The translations under genes and the position numbers were made by a program. The notes under the pieces are model-generated. The model worked only from the letters and a program-made list of their open reading frames with translations. It was not told the origin of the DNA and did not search any database. A DNA stretch of 32,457 nucleotides from an archaeon (GTDB taxonomy: Archaea > Halobacteriota > Syntropharchaeia > Alkanophagales > Methanospirareceae), in assembly GCA_030019325.1 (NCBI GenBank), contig JASEFB010000004.1, forward strand, positions 1 to 32,457. The letters run 5' to 3'. This document shows positions 8,847 to 17,965 of the stretch, piece after piece. Each line of letters starts with the position of its first letter. Position 1 is the stretch's first letter.

Positions 8847-9134
8847 CTAAAATATCTTAGTAACCTTCTTATCGCTCACCAGCTCCTTGTCAAACCCTTC
8901 GCCAATCAACTGGATCTTCTTGAAACAATCATCACACATCGGAAACACGAATACCGAATCCGTCTCTTCTATCAGCGCTTCGCACTCCAAGGCAATAGAA
9001 TCCGCTTCGTTGCGATTCAAATCGCCCAGAAATGCGCTCTTCTGCACCCGATAGAGCCCGTACCCCTTGCAGAGCTTCGCCACGGTCTCCCGTACCTTAT
9101 TATCCGTTATGTCATAGATCACCCAGACGAGCAT
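8847..9134 (-). CDS. cas2: CRISPR-associated endonuclease Cas2
   Basis: 'MLVWVIYDITDNKVRETVAKLCKGYGLYRVQKSAFLGDL' is canonical Cas2. Confidence 0.93.
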   Translation of the reverse strand: MLVWVIYDITDNKVRETVAKLCKGYGLYRVQKSAFLGDLNRNEADSIALECEALIEETDSVFVFPMCDDCFKKIQLIGEGFDKELVSDKKVTKIF

Positions 9135-9180
9135 TTTTACCTCTTTCTTCTCAAAGACTTAAACTCTTCATTTGTTCCGT

Positions 9181-9208
9181 CAACGCTTTTGCCTTGGCAA
9201 AAGGGTTG
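9181..9208. repeat. Hairpin family 2 copy, between cas2 and cas1
   Basis: CAACGCTTTTGCC-TT-GGCAAAAGGGTTG: 13-nt arms with one mismatch. Confidence 0.6.
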
Positions 9209-9212
9209 TTGG

Positions 9213-10187
9213 TCAAACTTTCCCTAACAGATTGTTCGCAATTCGATGACACTCAAATTGAATCACGTTCTTTGTCTTGATATTTCGACCTTTGTACTTT
9301 ATCGTTTTCTCAAAGGTCTCATTGAGCGCCTCGATCAGCACCGCTTTTCCCTCTTTATTTAGACTCATGCCGTTCTGCATCGTATCAAAATACTCTTCCT
9401 TTACCTTCCGTTTACTGAACAGATACACGACGGTTTCGTCCACAAAGGTTCTGAACATCTCAATGATATCAAAGACCAGCGATTTCTTGTTGTAGTTATC
9501 GGTATGCAGGAAGCCGATATACGGGTCCAAACCCGCAATGATGCACGCTTTCTCCACCATCGAGTACAGGACGCCGTAGCCGTAGTTCAGCATGGCGTTA
9601 AACTCATCCTTCGCGGGATTCCTGCTCCTTGCCTCAAATTTGAACTTTTCTGGAAGGACTGAAGAGAGCGCCCCGAAATAGGTTCTGGATGCCATACCCT
9701 CTAGCCCCAAGATCGTTTGCCTCTTCTCCTCAACAGTCCCCTTCAAACTCTTCAACCTCTCTTTCAACACCTCTATCTCCTTACTGCATCTTTCTAACTC
9801 ATCTTTCCTCTCTGCTCTTGTCTTCTTCAGCCGCTTTAAGAACTCTATTTGATTATCAAACTTCTGAACACCCCACTTCTTTGCCAGATTGAGCCCCTCC
9901 GCTTTGTCATACACCTCCAGTTGTCGCCTCCTTATCAATGTCGTGCTCCCCAGCTTGGGGTGCCACACGCGACCATACGGGTCCCCGAAAGCATCGAGAA
10001 AAACGAGATCTATGTTATTATCCACCGCAAACTTGATCGCATCCGTGGAAAGATACGCAGCCGTAGTGATCAAAATGCTGTCAACTTTATTCACCGAAAC
10101 TTCGAATACGTCGTCCTCTTTCCGCACTAAAAAACAGTTTCCCTTCTTCCTTAGATAGGATCCATAGGTGTTAATCACCAATTGCAT
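9213..10187 (-). CDS. cas1: CRISPR-associated integrase Cas1
   Basis: 'ARSRNPAKDEFNAMLNYGYGVLYSMVEKACIIAGLDPYIGFLHTDNYNKKSLVFDIIEMFR' active-site region. Confidence 0.95.
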   Translation of the reverse strand: MQLVINTYGSYLRKKGNCFLVRKEDDVFEVSVNKVDSILITTAAYLSTDAIKFAVDNNIDLVFLDAFGDPYGRVWHPKLGSTTLIRRRQLEVYDKAEGLNLAKKWGVQKFDNQIEFLKRLKKTRAERKDELERCSKEIEVLKERLKSLKGTVEEKRQTILGLEGMASRTYFGALSSVLPEKFKFEARSRNPAKDEFNAMLNYGYGVLYSMVEKACIIAGLDPYIGFLHTDNYNKKSLVFDIIEMFRTFVDETVVYLFSKRKVKEEYFDTMQNGMSLNKEGKAVLIEALNETFEKTIKYKGRNIKTKNVIQFECHRIANNLLGKV

Positions 10188-10286
10188 TTTTACGCCTTTT
10201 CATTCTTTTATCTACTAATACCTATTGGTTCTCATATTACATTTATGCTGTCTAAAGGTAATCTATAGCTAAAAATTTCGATAGCC

Positions 10287-10364
10287 ATGCCCTCCCTCAC
10301 CTTTTACGGCGGTGTGCACGAAATCGGCGGGATGTTTGAGCAGGGGAAGACATATAGGATATGA
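10287..10364 (+). pseudogene. Fossil of a metallo-beta-lactamase-fold protein N-terminus (MPSLTFYGGVHEIGGMFEQGKTYRI*)
   Basis: 'MPSLTFYGGVHEIGG' matches the start of archaeal RNase J/MBL-type exonucleases; the MBL core is absent. Confidence 0.5.
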
Positions 10365-10533
10365 AGTTTGGGTTTTACCTGAGTGGATTCCCTCGGAGTG
10401 AAGAATCTCCATAACCTCGCTTCCAAAACCATCGTTCAACCTTTTCTTTCTGGCTTTGGTTTACATACATATACCCCTGCATTAAGAGCAGATTCGGAAC
10501 ACTTATAACCTCGCATGCGCTTACCTAATTACA

Positions 10534-13500
10534 ATGTCTTCGACTTCTCTCTATCACAAAACGCTCAAGGAGGCCTTAGCGAAGGAGCTGAAAATCGCAA
10601 AGGAAGCGAGGAGAAAGGGTTTTGATCCTGCGCCTGCGCCTGAAATTAACATAACGAAAGACCTTGCAGAACGCGTTGAAGCGCTCATCGGAATAAAAGG
10701 CTTGAGTGCGAGGATACGAGAATTAGAGCGAGAGGGTTACGGAAGAGAGGAAATAGCGTTGCGAATAGGCTATGACTTTGTAGAAGGCAGATTTGGCAAT
10801 TACAAAAAACTTGAGGTTATCGAGAACGCAGTGAGAACCGCGGTAGCGATTCTCACGGAAGGCGTGGTTGCCGCGCCAATCGAAGGAATAGCACGAGTTG
10901 AAGCGGGTCGAAACGATGATGCGAGCGAGTATATCAAAATATTCTATTCGGGTCCGATACGAAGCGCAGGTGGAACTGCACAGGCGCTCTCGGTATTAGC
11001 TGCGGATTATATAAGGCGGGTAATGGGATTTGCGGCGTATCATCCACGAGAGGAGGAGATAGGGAGGTATGTATTGGAAGTCTCGGAGTATGAACGGGTA
11101 AGTGGATTGCAGTACACGCCCACTGATGAAGAGGTAAAGGAAATCGTACGAAATTGCCCCATTTGTATTGACGGCGACCCCACGGAGGAGATCGAGGTGG
11201 GTGGCTATAAAGACCTTGAACGGGTCGCAACGGATAAGATACGGGGTGGTATGGTGCTTGTACTCACCGAGGGAATCGCGATGAAAGCAGCCAAGATCAA
11301 GCAACAGGTTGAGAGACTTGAACTCGAGGGATGGGAATGGTTAGCCACACTGGTAAAATCAAAGGGTGAGAAACGAAAGAAAGATTTCTTAGCGGATTTA
11401 ATAGCAGGAAGACCGGTATTTGGACGCCCATCAGCAAAAGGGTCATTTAGGCTTCGATACGGACGTGCTCGCAATTCCGGACTTTCTGCAGTCGGGATAA
11501 ACCCGGCCACAATGTCTCTGCTTGAATTCATCGCAGCGGGGACGCAAATAAAGCCTGAATTACCACGCAAAGGGAACTGCGTTGTCCCGGTTGATTCTAT
11601 TGAAGGACCGACAGTGCTATTGAAAGATGGTTCACTCGTCAGATGTGGGGCTCTGCCCCACGACCCCGCAAGCCCTGTAAGGGCTTTAGATTCAACTCAA
11701 ACGTTCGGAACGTTTGACCCAACTGCACTGCACGAAGAAGTGGCAGAGATAGTGGATTTAGGGGAGATACTCATTGATTATGGCGATTTTTTAGAGACCA
11801 ACCATCGGTTAGTGCCCGGTGCATACGCGCATGAATGGTGGTTAAAGGAGTTGGAAGTGAGAGCAAAGGATGAAGCAGAGAAATGGCGTTCGAAAACACC
11901 GAGTCAAGCAGAAGCGCTTGAAATCGCATCCCGCTTTGCGGTGCCGCTCCATCCTGCATACACCTATCTGTGGGAGGATCTAACCGATGAAGATAAGGAA
12001 TATGTGGCAGAGCGTATATGCCAAGCGGGGATTTTGGATGAGAAAACGCTCTTTATACCCGATGACGACGGTGGAAGAATAAAAAGGATTCTGGAGGATT
12101 TGCTCGTTCCACATCAGACATCTGTTAAAAAAGGCTTTTTAGCAATTGATGAGCCGAGTGCGTTGTTACGGTGTTTAGGGCTGAACGAAGATTTGAAAAG
12201 AGATGAATCAGTGCGGATTAAGACGAGAAATAAAGCGCCGACACGAATCGGTGTGAGGATGGGAAGACCTGAGAAATCGAGAGAACGAAGGATGAAGCCC
12301 GCTCCTCATTCTATCTTTCCTTTGGGTGAATATGGAGGAAAGAACAGGTCGTTGAAGGAAGCATTAAAGGCAAAAGTGATCGAGGTGGAACTTCAAACGT
12401 TGGGAGGGATTGATCAACATATAACCAAAAACAGAAACAAGGGCCGAGATGATAAAAGAAGCATTGATTTGTGGGGCTATTACCAGGAAACGATGCAACA
12501 ATTGGGTGAGGATTATACTAATACCAATAAACTGGATGTGAAATGCGTGAAGGGTCTCATTTCGAAGCAAAAAGTGGCTGAACACCTCGGAAAAGGGATA
12601 TTACGGGCAAAGCACGATGTAGTCGTGTTTAAGGATGGCACGATACGATATGATCTCACCAATTTACCGCTCACGCATTTCAAACCCAAAGAACTAGGAT
12701 TGAGTGTAGCGAAGGCGAAGGAATTGGGGTATTTATATGACCTAAACGGCGAGGAGTTGAAGTCCGACACGCAAATAGTGGAGCTCAAGCAGCAAGATGT
12801 CATTATATCAGTTGATGCTGCACCGTACATGCTGAAAGTATCGCACTTTGTGGATTCCCTGCTCTCCCAATTTTATGGCTTGCCGCCTTATTACTGCGCA
12901 TCAAGCAAAGAAGACCTCGTAGGGCAACTCGTGCTTGGATTGGCACCCCATACCTCTGCGGGGATATTGGGCAGGATAATCGGATTCACGAATGCATCGG
13001 CGTGTTATGCCCATCCTTTTTTCCATGCAGCGAAGCGTAGAAACTGTCTGTCGCCGAATACAGAAGTTTTGGTTATGAACTCAGGGGGACTAAAAAGCAT
13101 GGATTTGGAGTCGCTATATCGCGGTGAAAATTCACATGAAGAGGTTGTTGATGATTTCGGCACAACAAGAAAGGAAGTTGAAGGAATTAAGACGTATGCA
13201 CTGAATACTGAGAATGGGCGATTTGAACTAAAAGAGATTAAATCGGTGATTAAAACACCGGCACCGTTGCATCTGGTAAGAGTAAGGACGAAGTCAGGCA
13301 GAGAATTCGCTTCGTCCCCGGAGCACAGAACTGTTGTATGGTCAAATGGTAGAATAAGAAATAAGAAACTTCTGGAGTTGGATGATGAAGACAGGCTATT
13401 AGTGCCGGAAAGTCTCGACCTGGAGGAAGAAGATATAGAAGAAATTGACCTTTTGAAGGAGTTTTTGAAATTCGATAACCTTTCCAGAGATGTAATGGTC

Positions 13501-15249
13501 AGAGGAGTTAGCAAAGTTGTTGAGATGGTAGTGAAAGAACTGGGAGGGATAAAATCCGCTGCTGAGCAAATAGGAATAGGGAGAAAGACTTTTTCAAATT
13601 ATGTTTATCGTGATAGCATCCCACTACCAACTTTTGCTTCTTTACTTAGACTCTCACGCATCGATTGGCATGCAGTTCCTAAAGATTGCAAACTCGGAGT
13701 TAAAAGAGATCACACGGCGATACCGAGAATCATCAAGCTTGATGAGAGCTTCATGCGGCTTATCGGCTATTATCTCGCAGAAGGCTATGCAAGAAGTCTT
13801 GAAAAGGGATTTTATCAGATTAGCATGGCATCATATGAAAGGGAGTTGCTGGAGGACATGGAGAAGTGTATTAGAGATGTTTTGGGAATTGTCCCAAGCA
13901 GAAAAGAAGGTGTGCTCGCCATATCAAGCCGACTGATATACCTTCTGTTTGTAGAGGTCTTAGGAATTGGTAAAAGTGCAAAAGAGAAGCGAATGCCATC
14001 GTTACTACGGAGTTTCCCGCGGCATAAGATAAAGTGGTTGTTGAGCGCCTATTTCTCTGGCAATGGTTCCGTAGAGACAGATAAGCTCAATGTTACCTGC
14101 TCCTCGGTGAGCAAGAAATTACTGCAAGACATTGGATTGCAATTGCTTCGATTCGGTATATTCTTCAGGTTGAAAACTGAAAGAAAAGCTGCTGGCGGTG
14201 CGGCAAAGAAGTTCTATGAGCAGAGAGGGAAGAAGCCAGTTTTTGATCTTCATTCTATATCTATAAGATCAACGTATGCGATAAAATTCGGTGAAGCGAT
14301 AGGTTTCTTAGCGAAGCGAAAGAACGAAGCGTTGAAATCAGCCTTTACAAAGGAGCGAACACCACGTGTCACCAAATTTGGCGATGTTATTCTTGACGCA
14401 GTAAAAGAGATAGAGCCCGGCAGGTCGGAATTTGTGTTCTTATACGATATAGAAGTTGAAGGGCATCATAATTTTTTGGTCAATAACTTCGTGCTAAGCG
14501 CAAATTGCGATGGTGACGAGGACTCACTCATCCTTCTGCTGGATGCTCTGCTCAATTTCTCGTTGTCCTTTCTACCTGAGAAAAGAGGTGGTCGAATGGA
14601 CGCTCCTCTGGTTCTCATTCCATTCATCAATCCAAAGGAGGTGGACAAGGAGGCACATAACATTTCCATAGCAAGTGAATATCCACTTGAGTTCTACGAA
14701 GCGGCTTGTTCGGAGAAGCATCCAAAGGAGGTGGTAATAGGGACTGTATCGAATAAAATAGGAAACATGAAAGATATTTATGGATTTGGTTACACGCATG
14801 AGACCACGGATATCGCCGCAGGTCCTCTAAATTCGCTGTATAAGAGACTCGCTACAATGATAGAGAAAATGGAGGCGCAACTTAGATTGGCAAGGATGAT
14901 ACGCGCGGTGGATGAGAAAGAGGTAGCAGAAACCGTCATAAAAAACCATTTCATTCGTGATATAAAAGGGAACCTCCGGACGTTCGGCGCACAGAAAATG
15001 CGGTGTAGCAAATGTAATGCCAAATACCGAAGGATACCACTGAGTGGCAGATGCCAGAAGTGCGGCAGTCAGATAGTTCCTACCGTGCATGCCGCAGGTA
15101 TAAAAAAGTATCTCGATGTCTCGTTGCGTATAGCAAACGAGTATCACGTATCAGATTACACAAGACAACGTCTGGAACTGTTGCAGTGCGATATCGATAC
15201 GCTCTTCCCAGCAGATGAGAGGCAGAAATCATTGAGTGATTTCATGTAA
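10534..15249 (+). CDS. polC: Archaeal DNA polymerase II (PolD) large subunit DP2, intein-containing
   Basis: DP2 motifs 'YKLEVIENAVRTAVAILTEGVVAAPIEGIARV', 'YYSGPIRSAGGTAQALSVLAADYIRR', 'HAAKRRN/CDGDED', C-terminal zinc fingers 'CSKCNAKYRRIPLSGRCQKCG'. Confidence 0.95.
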   Translation: MSSTSLYHKTLKEALAKELKIAKEARRKGFDPAPAPEINITKDLAERVEALIGIKGLSARIRELEREGYGREEIALRIGYDFVEGRFGNYKKLEVIENAVRTAVAILTEGVVAAPIEGIARVEAGRNDDASEYIKIFYSGPIRSAGGTAQALSVLAADYIRRVMGFAAYHPREEEIGRYVLEVSEYERVSGLQYTPTDEEVKEIVRNCPICIDGDPTEEIEVGGYKDLERVATDKIRGGMVLVLTEGIAMKAAKIKQQVERLELEGWEWLATLVKSKGEKRKKDFLADLIAGRPVFGRPSAKGSFRLRYGRARNSGLSAVGINPATMSLLEFIAAGTQIKPELPRKGNCVVPVDSIEGPTVLLKDGSLVRCGALPHDPASPVRALDSTQTFGTFDPTALHEEVAEIVDLGEILIDYGDFLETNHRLVPGAYAHEWWLKELEVRAKDEAEKWRSKTPSQAEALEIASRFAVPLHPAYTYLWEDLTDEDKEYVAERICQAGILDEKTLFIPDDDGGRIKRILEDLLVPHQTSVKKGFLAIDEPSALLRCLGLNEDLKRDESVRIKTRNKAPTRIGVRMGRPEKSRERRMKPAPHSIFPLGEYGGKNRSLKEALKAKVIEVELQTLGGIDQHITKNRNKGRDDKRSIDLWGYYQETMQQLGEDYTNTNKLDVKCVKGLISKQKVAEHLGKGILRAKHDVVVFKDGTIRYDLTNLPLTHFKPKELGLSVAKAKELGYLYDLNGEELKSDTQIVELKQQDVIISVDAAPYMLKVSHFVDSLLSQFYGLPPYYCASSKEDLVGQLVLGLAPHTSAGILGRIIGFTNASACYAHPFFHAAKRRNCLSPNTEVLVMNSGGLKSMDLESLYRGENSHEEVVDDFGTTRKEVEGIKTYALNTENGRFELKEIKSVIKTPAPLHLVRVRTKSGREFASSPEHRTVVWSNGRIRNKKLLELDDEDRLLVPESLDLEEEDIEEIDLLKEFLKFDNLSRDVMVRGVSKVVEMVVKELGGIKSAAEQIGIGRKTFSNYVYRDSIPLPTFASLLRLSRIDWHAVPKDCKLGVKRDHTAIPRIIKLDESFMRLIGYYLAEGYARSLEKGFYQISMASYERELLEDMEKCIRDVLGIVPSRKEGVLAISSRLIYLLFVEVLGIGKSAKEKRMPSLLRSFPRHKIKWLLSAYFSGNGSVETDKLNVTCSSVSKKLLQDIGLQLLRFGIFFRLKTERKAAGGAAKKFYEQRGKKPVFDLHSISIRSTYAIKFGEAIGFLAKRKNEALKSAFTKERTPRVTKFGDVILDAVKEIEPGRSEFVFLYDIEVEGHHNFLVNNFVLSANCDGDEDSLILLLDALLNFSLSFLPEKRGGRMDAPLVLIPFINPKEVDKEAHNISIASEYPLEFYEAACSEKHPKEVVIGTVSNKIGNMKDIYGFGYTHETTDIAAGPLNSLYKRLATMIEKMEAQLRLARMIRAVDEKEVAETVIKNHFIRDIKGNLRTFGAQKMRCSKCNAKYRRIPLSGRCQKCGSQIVPTVHAAGIKKYLDVSLRIANEYHVSDYTRQRLELLQCDIDTLFPADERQKSLSDFM
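11643..11688 (+). repeat. Double-hairpin repeat core R2 lying in frame inside the DP2 gene
   Basis: ATGTGGGGCTCTGCCCCACGACCCCGCAAGCCCTGTAAGGGCTTTA; first 29 nt match 28/29 with the intergenic copy at 18584. Confidence 0.8.
13045..14505 (+). other. Intein (487 aa) in DP2 at the HAAKRRN/CDGDED site, with LAGLIDADG-type endonuclease remnant
   Basis: Begins CLSPNTEVLVMNSGGLKSMDLESLYRGE, block-B-like 'SSPEHRTVVWSNGRI', DOD-like 'LIGYYLAEGYA' and 'LLSAYFSGNGSVE', ends FLYDIEVEGHHNFLVNNFVLSAN before extein CDGDED. Confidence 0.93.
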
Positions 15250-15280
15250 TAAGGGGCCAAGTCCAGTAAGATTTTGGATT

Positions 15281-15301
15281 AAACCTTTTTCTAAAAGGTT
15301 T
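15281..15301. terminator. Hairpin downstream of the DP2 gene (possible terminator)
   Basis: AAACCTTTTTCTAAAAGGTTT inverted repeat about 30 nt after the stop codon. Confidence 0.4.
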
Positions 15302-15402
15302 GACTTATAAACCATCCCATCCTTATTGCAACAATAACACACCAATTGTTGGGATCAGATCCTTCCGTCTAAAAGCTAATAAGATTAAAGTACTATTATA
15401 AA

Positions 15403-16758
15403 ATGAGTAGAAGGGTTTCTAAAATGAATGACAAATGTGCGTGTGGGATTCTTCTTCTTGTTCTCTTATCCATCGTATCTGCTTTGATTACGCCTGTTGG
15501 AGGAGCAGTTAAAGGCGACGAGAACGTAATTTACGTGATAAAAATAGAAGGTACGATTACTGAAGGCACTGCATTAGATGTAGTAGAAGGACTAAAAGAG
15601 GCTGAGGAAATGGGTGCTGAAGCGGTATTGGTCGAGCTCGATACGCCTGGTGGACTCGTTGCTTCGACGCTTAAGATAACCGAAGCGATCCTGAATTTAG
15701 ACGTGCCGGTTATTACGTATGTAGCACCGAAGGGGGCAATAGCGGCTTCTGCTGGCTCGTTTATCCTTGTATCCGGAACTATAGCCGCAATGGCGCCAGG
15801 AACGACGACCGGTGCAGCAATGCCGGTCGAGATCGGTGTGGAGGGGAGAAAACCTGCTGATGAGAAGACCATAAACTTCTTCGCCTGGCATATAGAGAGC
15901 ATCGCCGCTGCACAGGGTAGAAATGCAACGCAGGCCAAACGCTTTGTCACCGAAAACGATGCGCTCAGTGAAAAGCTGGCATTAGAACGAGGAATAATTG
16001 ATCTCATCGCCGAGGACAGACCCGAGCTTTTAACCAAAATTGATGGAATGACCGTTAAAGTAGGAACTGAGAATAGGACGTTAGCGACAAAAAACGCTTC
16101 TTTATACGAAAAGGAAAAAACGGTGCGTTCTTCGGTGTTAGAAACGCTGAGCAATCCTCAAATAGCAGTTATTCTGCTACTGGTCGGCATATATGGACTG
16201 ATTTTTGGGTTCATGTCCCCGGGCACATACGTACCTGAGATGATCGGTGCGATATGCCTCATTTTAGCGCTGTATGGGCTGGGACTGTTCGAGGTGAATG
16301 TGTTTGGCGTCCTTTTAATAATTGTGGCTGTTTTGTTATTTATTGCAGAGGCGCTTACGCCTACCTTTGGAATACTCACTACCGGCGGTGCCGTTTGCTT
16401 GATCATAGGCGCTTTGATACTTCCCAAAGAGCCCTTACTCATTAACCCGGAGTCAGAATGGTTTAAAGGATTCTTATTAACGATAATCGGGGTTGCAGCG
16501 GCATCCGCAGTGTTTTTCTTCTTTGCGGTGGGGGCGGTATTGAAAGTGAGAAAAAGAAAAGCAAAAGTGGGTGGTGAAGAACTTATCGGGAAAGTAACAA
16601 GGGCTGAGACTGAACTTACCGAGGAGGGCGGGACGATAAAAATAAGTGGTGAGATCTGGAATGCTCGAACCCTAACTGGGGAACGGATAAGCGAAGGGGA
16701 GAGAGTGGAAATAATAGACCGGGAAGGATTAACACTGATCGTTAAAAAGAAAGAGTAA
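15403..16758 (+). CDS. NfeD-family membrane protein with N-terminal ClpP/SppA-like serine protease domain
   Basis: Signal peptide; 'VYVIKIEGTITEGTALDVVEGLKEAEEMGAEAVLVELDTPGGLV', 'APKGAIAASAGSFILVSG'; transmembrane segments; C-terminal OB-like NfeD domain. Confidence 0.9.
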   Translation: MSRRVSKMNDKCACGILLLVLLSIVSALITPVGGAVKGDENVIYVIKIEGTITEGTALDVVEGLKEAEEMGAEAVLVELDTPGGLVASTLKITEAILNLDVPVITYVAPKGAIAASAGSFILVSGTIAAMAPGTTTGAAMPVEIGVEGRKPADEKTINFFAWHIESIAAAQGRNATQAKRFVTENDALSEKLALERGIIDLIAEDRPELLTKIDGMTVKVGTENRTLATKNASLYEKEKTVRSSVLETLSNPQIAVILLLVGIYGLIFGFMSPGTYVPEMIGAICLILALYGLGLFEVNVFGVLLIIVAVLLFIAEALTPTFGILTTGGAVCLIIGALILPKEPLLINPESEWFKGFLLTIIGVAAASAVFFFFAVGAVLKVRKRKAKVGGEELIGKVTRAETELTEEGGTIKISGEIWNARTLTGERISEGERVEIIDREGLTLIVKKKE

Positions 16759-16760
16759 AA

Positions 16761-16912
16761 AATCCCAATGACAAATAACGGGGCTTCGCCCCGTTGACCC
16801 CGAAAACCCTGTAAGGGTTTACTACCAAATCCCAAGTAAATCCCAATTATCAAATCCCAACGCCTATCGGCGTAATTTCAAAATTACAATAAATACCAAA
16901 CAAATCCCAAAA
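16761..16912. repeat. Cluster of five AATCCCAA repeats with an embedded double-hairpin core
   Basis: (A)AATCCCAA at about 16761, 16827, 16838, 16852, 16902. Confidence 0.6.
16777..16822 (+). repeat. Double-hairpin repeat core R3
   Basis: AACGGGGCTTCGCCCCGTTGACCCCGAAAACCCTGTAAGGGTTTAC: same two-hairpin layout as R2. Confidence 0.7.
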
Positions 16913-16992
16913 ATTTGGTAGTATTGGTATATATTTGGATTTGGCATTTTTAAGGGCTAAATGAACACTATAAAATCGGGTGGAGTTGACAG

Positions 16993-17853
16993 ATGGGCAT
17001 TCTCTTAGGAGCACCGGTATGGTATGGGAACAGACCATTCAAGAGGACTATAGAAGAGCTTTATAAACTCGGGTTTGACTATTTCGAGTTTTCGTTGGAT
17101 TATCCGTTGCCCGATTGTATGGATGAAGCGGGGAGGAAAGGGCTTAAAGGGCTGTTGGAGGAGTTTGAATTGAAAATCGGGTTTCATTCTCCACTTGATA
17201 TACCCATAGCGCATCCGAGGGATGAGTTAGCTGATGCGAGTAGGACGGTTTTGAGGCGGTGCATGGAATTTTCCGCTGAGTTTCTACCTCTATCGCAATA
17301 CTACAATCTCCATTTGAATCCTCGAGTTTCCACCTATAAGCTTAGGGACGTGAGAGAGGTGATAACAATAAAAGGTCTCAAAAGGTGCAAAGAGCTCACG
17401 AGAATGGCGTCGGAGTTCGGCATACTGGTCACGGTGGAGAATGATTTAGTTCCTTTTGAATGGTCCGATCTGATACTCGAGGCTCTTTCTCTACTCTCTC
17501 CACATTTGCATCTTACCTTTGATGTGGGGCATGCGATAATGGCGGAAATAATCCATTCAAGAATGAAGAGAGAAGATGGTAATTATCTGGATTACCTTCA
17601 GCGGTGGATAGAGAAATGCGGTGCGAAGATACTGGTGGTGCACGTGCACGATTGCTCGTGCACCGGGAATGAGATGCTGGACCATTTATCACTGGGTAGC
17701 GGGGAGTTGGATTTCGACGCGGTATTCGAGCTTGTGAGATCGACCAATTGTAAATATCTGGTGATAGAGACTTTCTGGAAGAATAAGGATAAAATGAGAA
17801 TGGATTATGAAGAGGTGAGAAGAAATGTAGAGTTGTGCAGAAGTTATTTGTAA
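16993..17853 (+). CDS. Sugar phosphate isomerase/epimerase (AP endonuclease 2 family TIM barrel)
   Basis: 'FDYFEFSLDYPLPD', 'LKIGFHSPLDIPIAHP', 'LHLTFDVGHA', 'ILVVHVHDCSCTGNEMLDHLSLGSGELDF'. Confidence 0.85.
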   Translation: MGILLGAPVWYGNRPFKRTIEELYKLGFDYFEFSLDYPLPDCMDEAGRKGLKGLLEEFELKIGFHSPLDIPIAHPRDELADASRTVLRRCMEFSAEFLPLSQYYNLHLNPRVSTYKLRDVREVITIKGLKRCKELTRMASEFGILVTVENDLVPFEWSDLILEALSLLSPHLHLTFDVGHAIMAEIIHSRMKREDGNYLDYLQRWIEKCGAKILVVHVHDCSCTGNEMLDHLSLGSGELDFDAVFELVRSTNCKYLVIETFWKNKDKMRMDYEEVRRNVELCRSYL

Positions 17854-17876
17854 ACCCTTTTGCACGCAAAAGCGTT
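17853..17876. repeat. Hairpin family 2 copy
   Basis: AACCCTTTTGCACGCAAAAGCGTT; reverse complement matches the arms of the cas1/cas2 hairpin including the same mismatch. Confidence 0.6.
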
Positions 17877-17965
17877 AACAGAAAAAAGCCTCGCCTAAGC
17901 CTTTAAAGGATAGTTTAAGGTAGTGAACCAAAATGACGTAAGTATAGTTTACAGGAGCGGAAAGA

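Noticed and set aside
10188-10533. CRISPR array upstream of cas1
   Set aside because: Read through on both strands; no direct repeats, only a short MBL-like fossil and AT-rich DNA
13601-13936. ORF inside the intein in another frame
   Set aside because: Overlaps the intein frame that keeps DOD-like and splicing motifs
15531-16154. 207-aa minus-strand ORF opposite the NfeD gene
   Set aside because: Antisense shadow; the plus strand has clear ClpP/NfeD motifs
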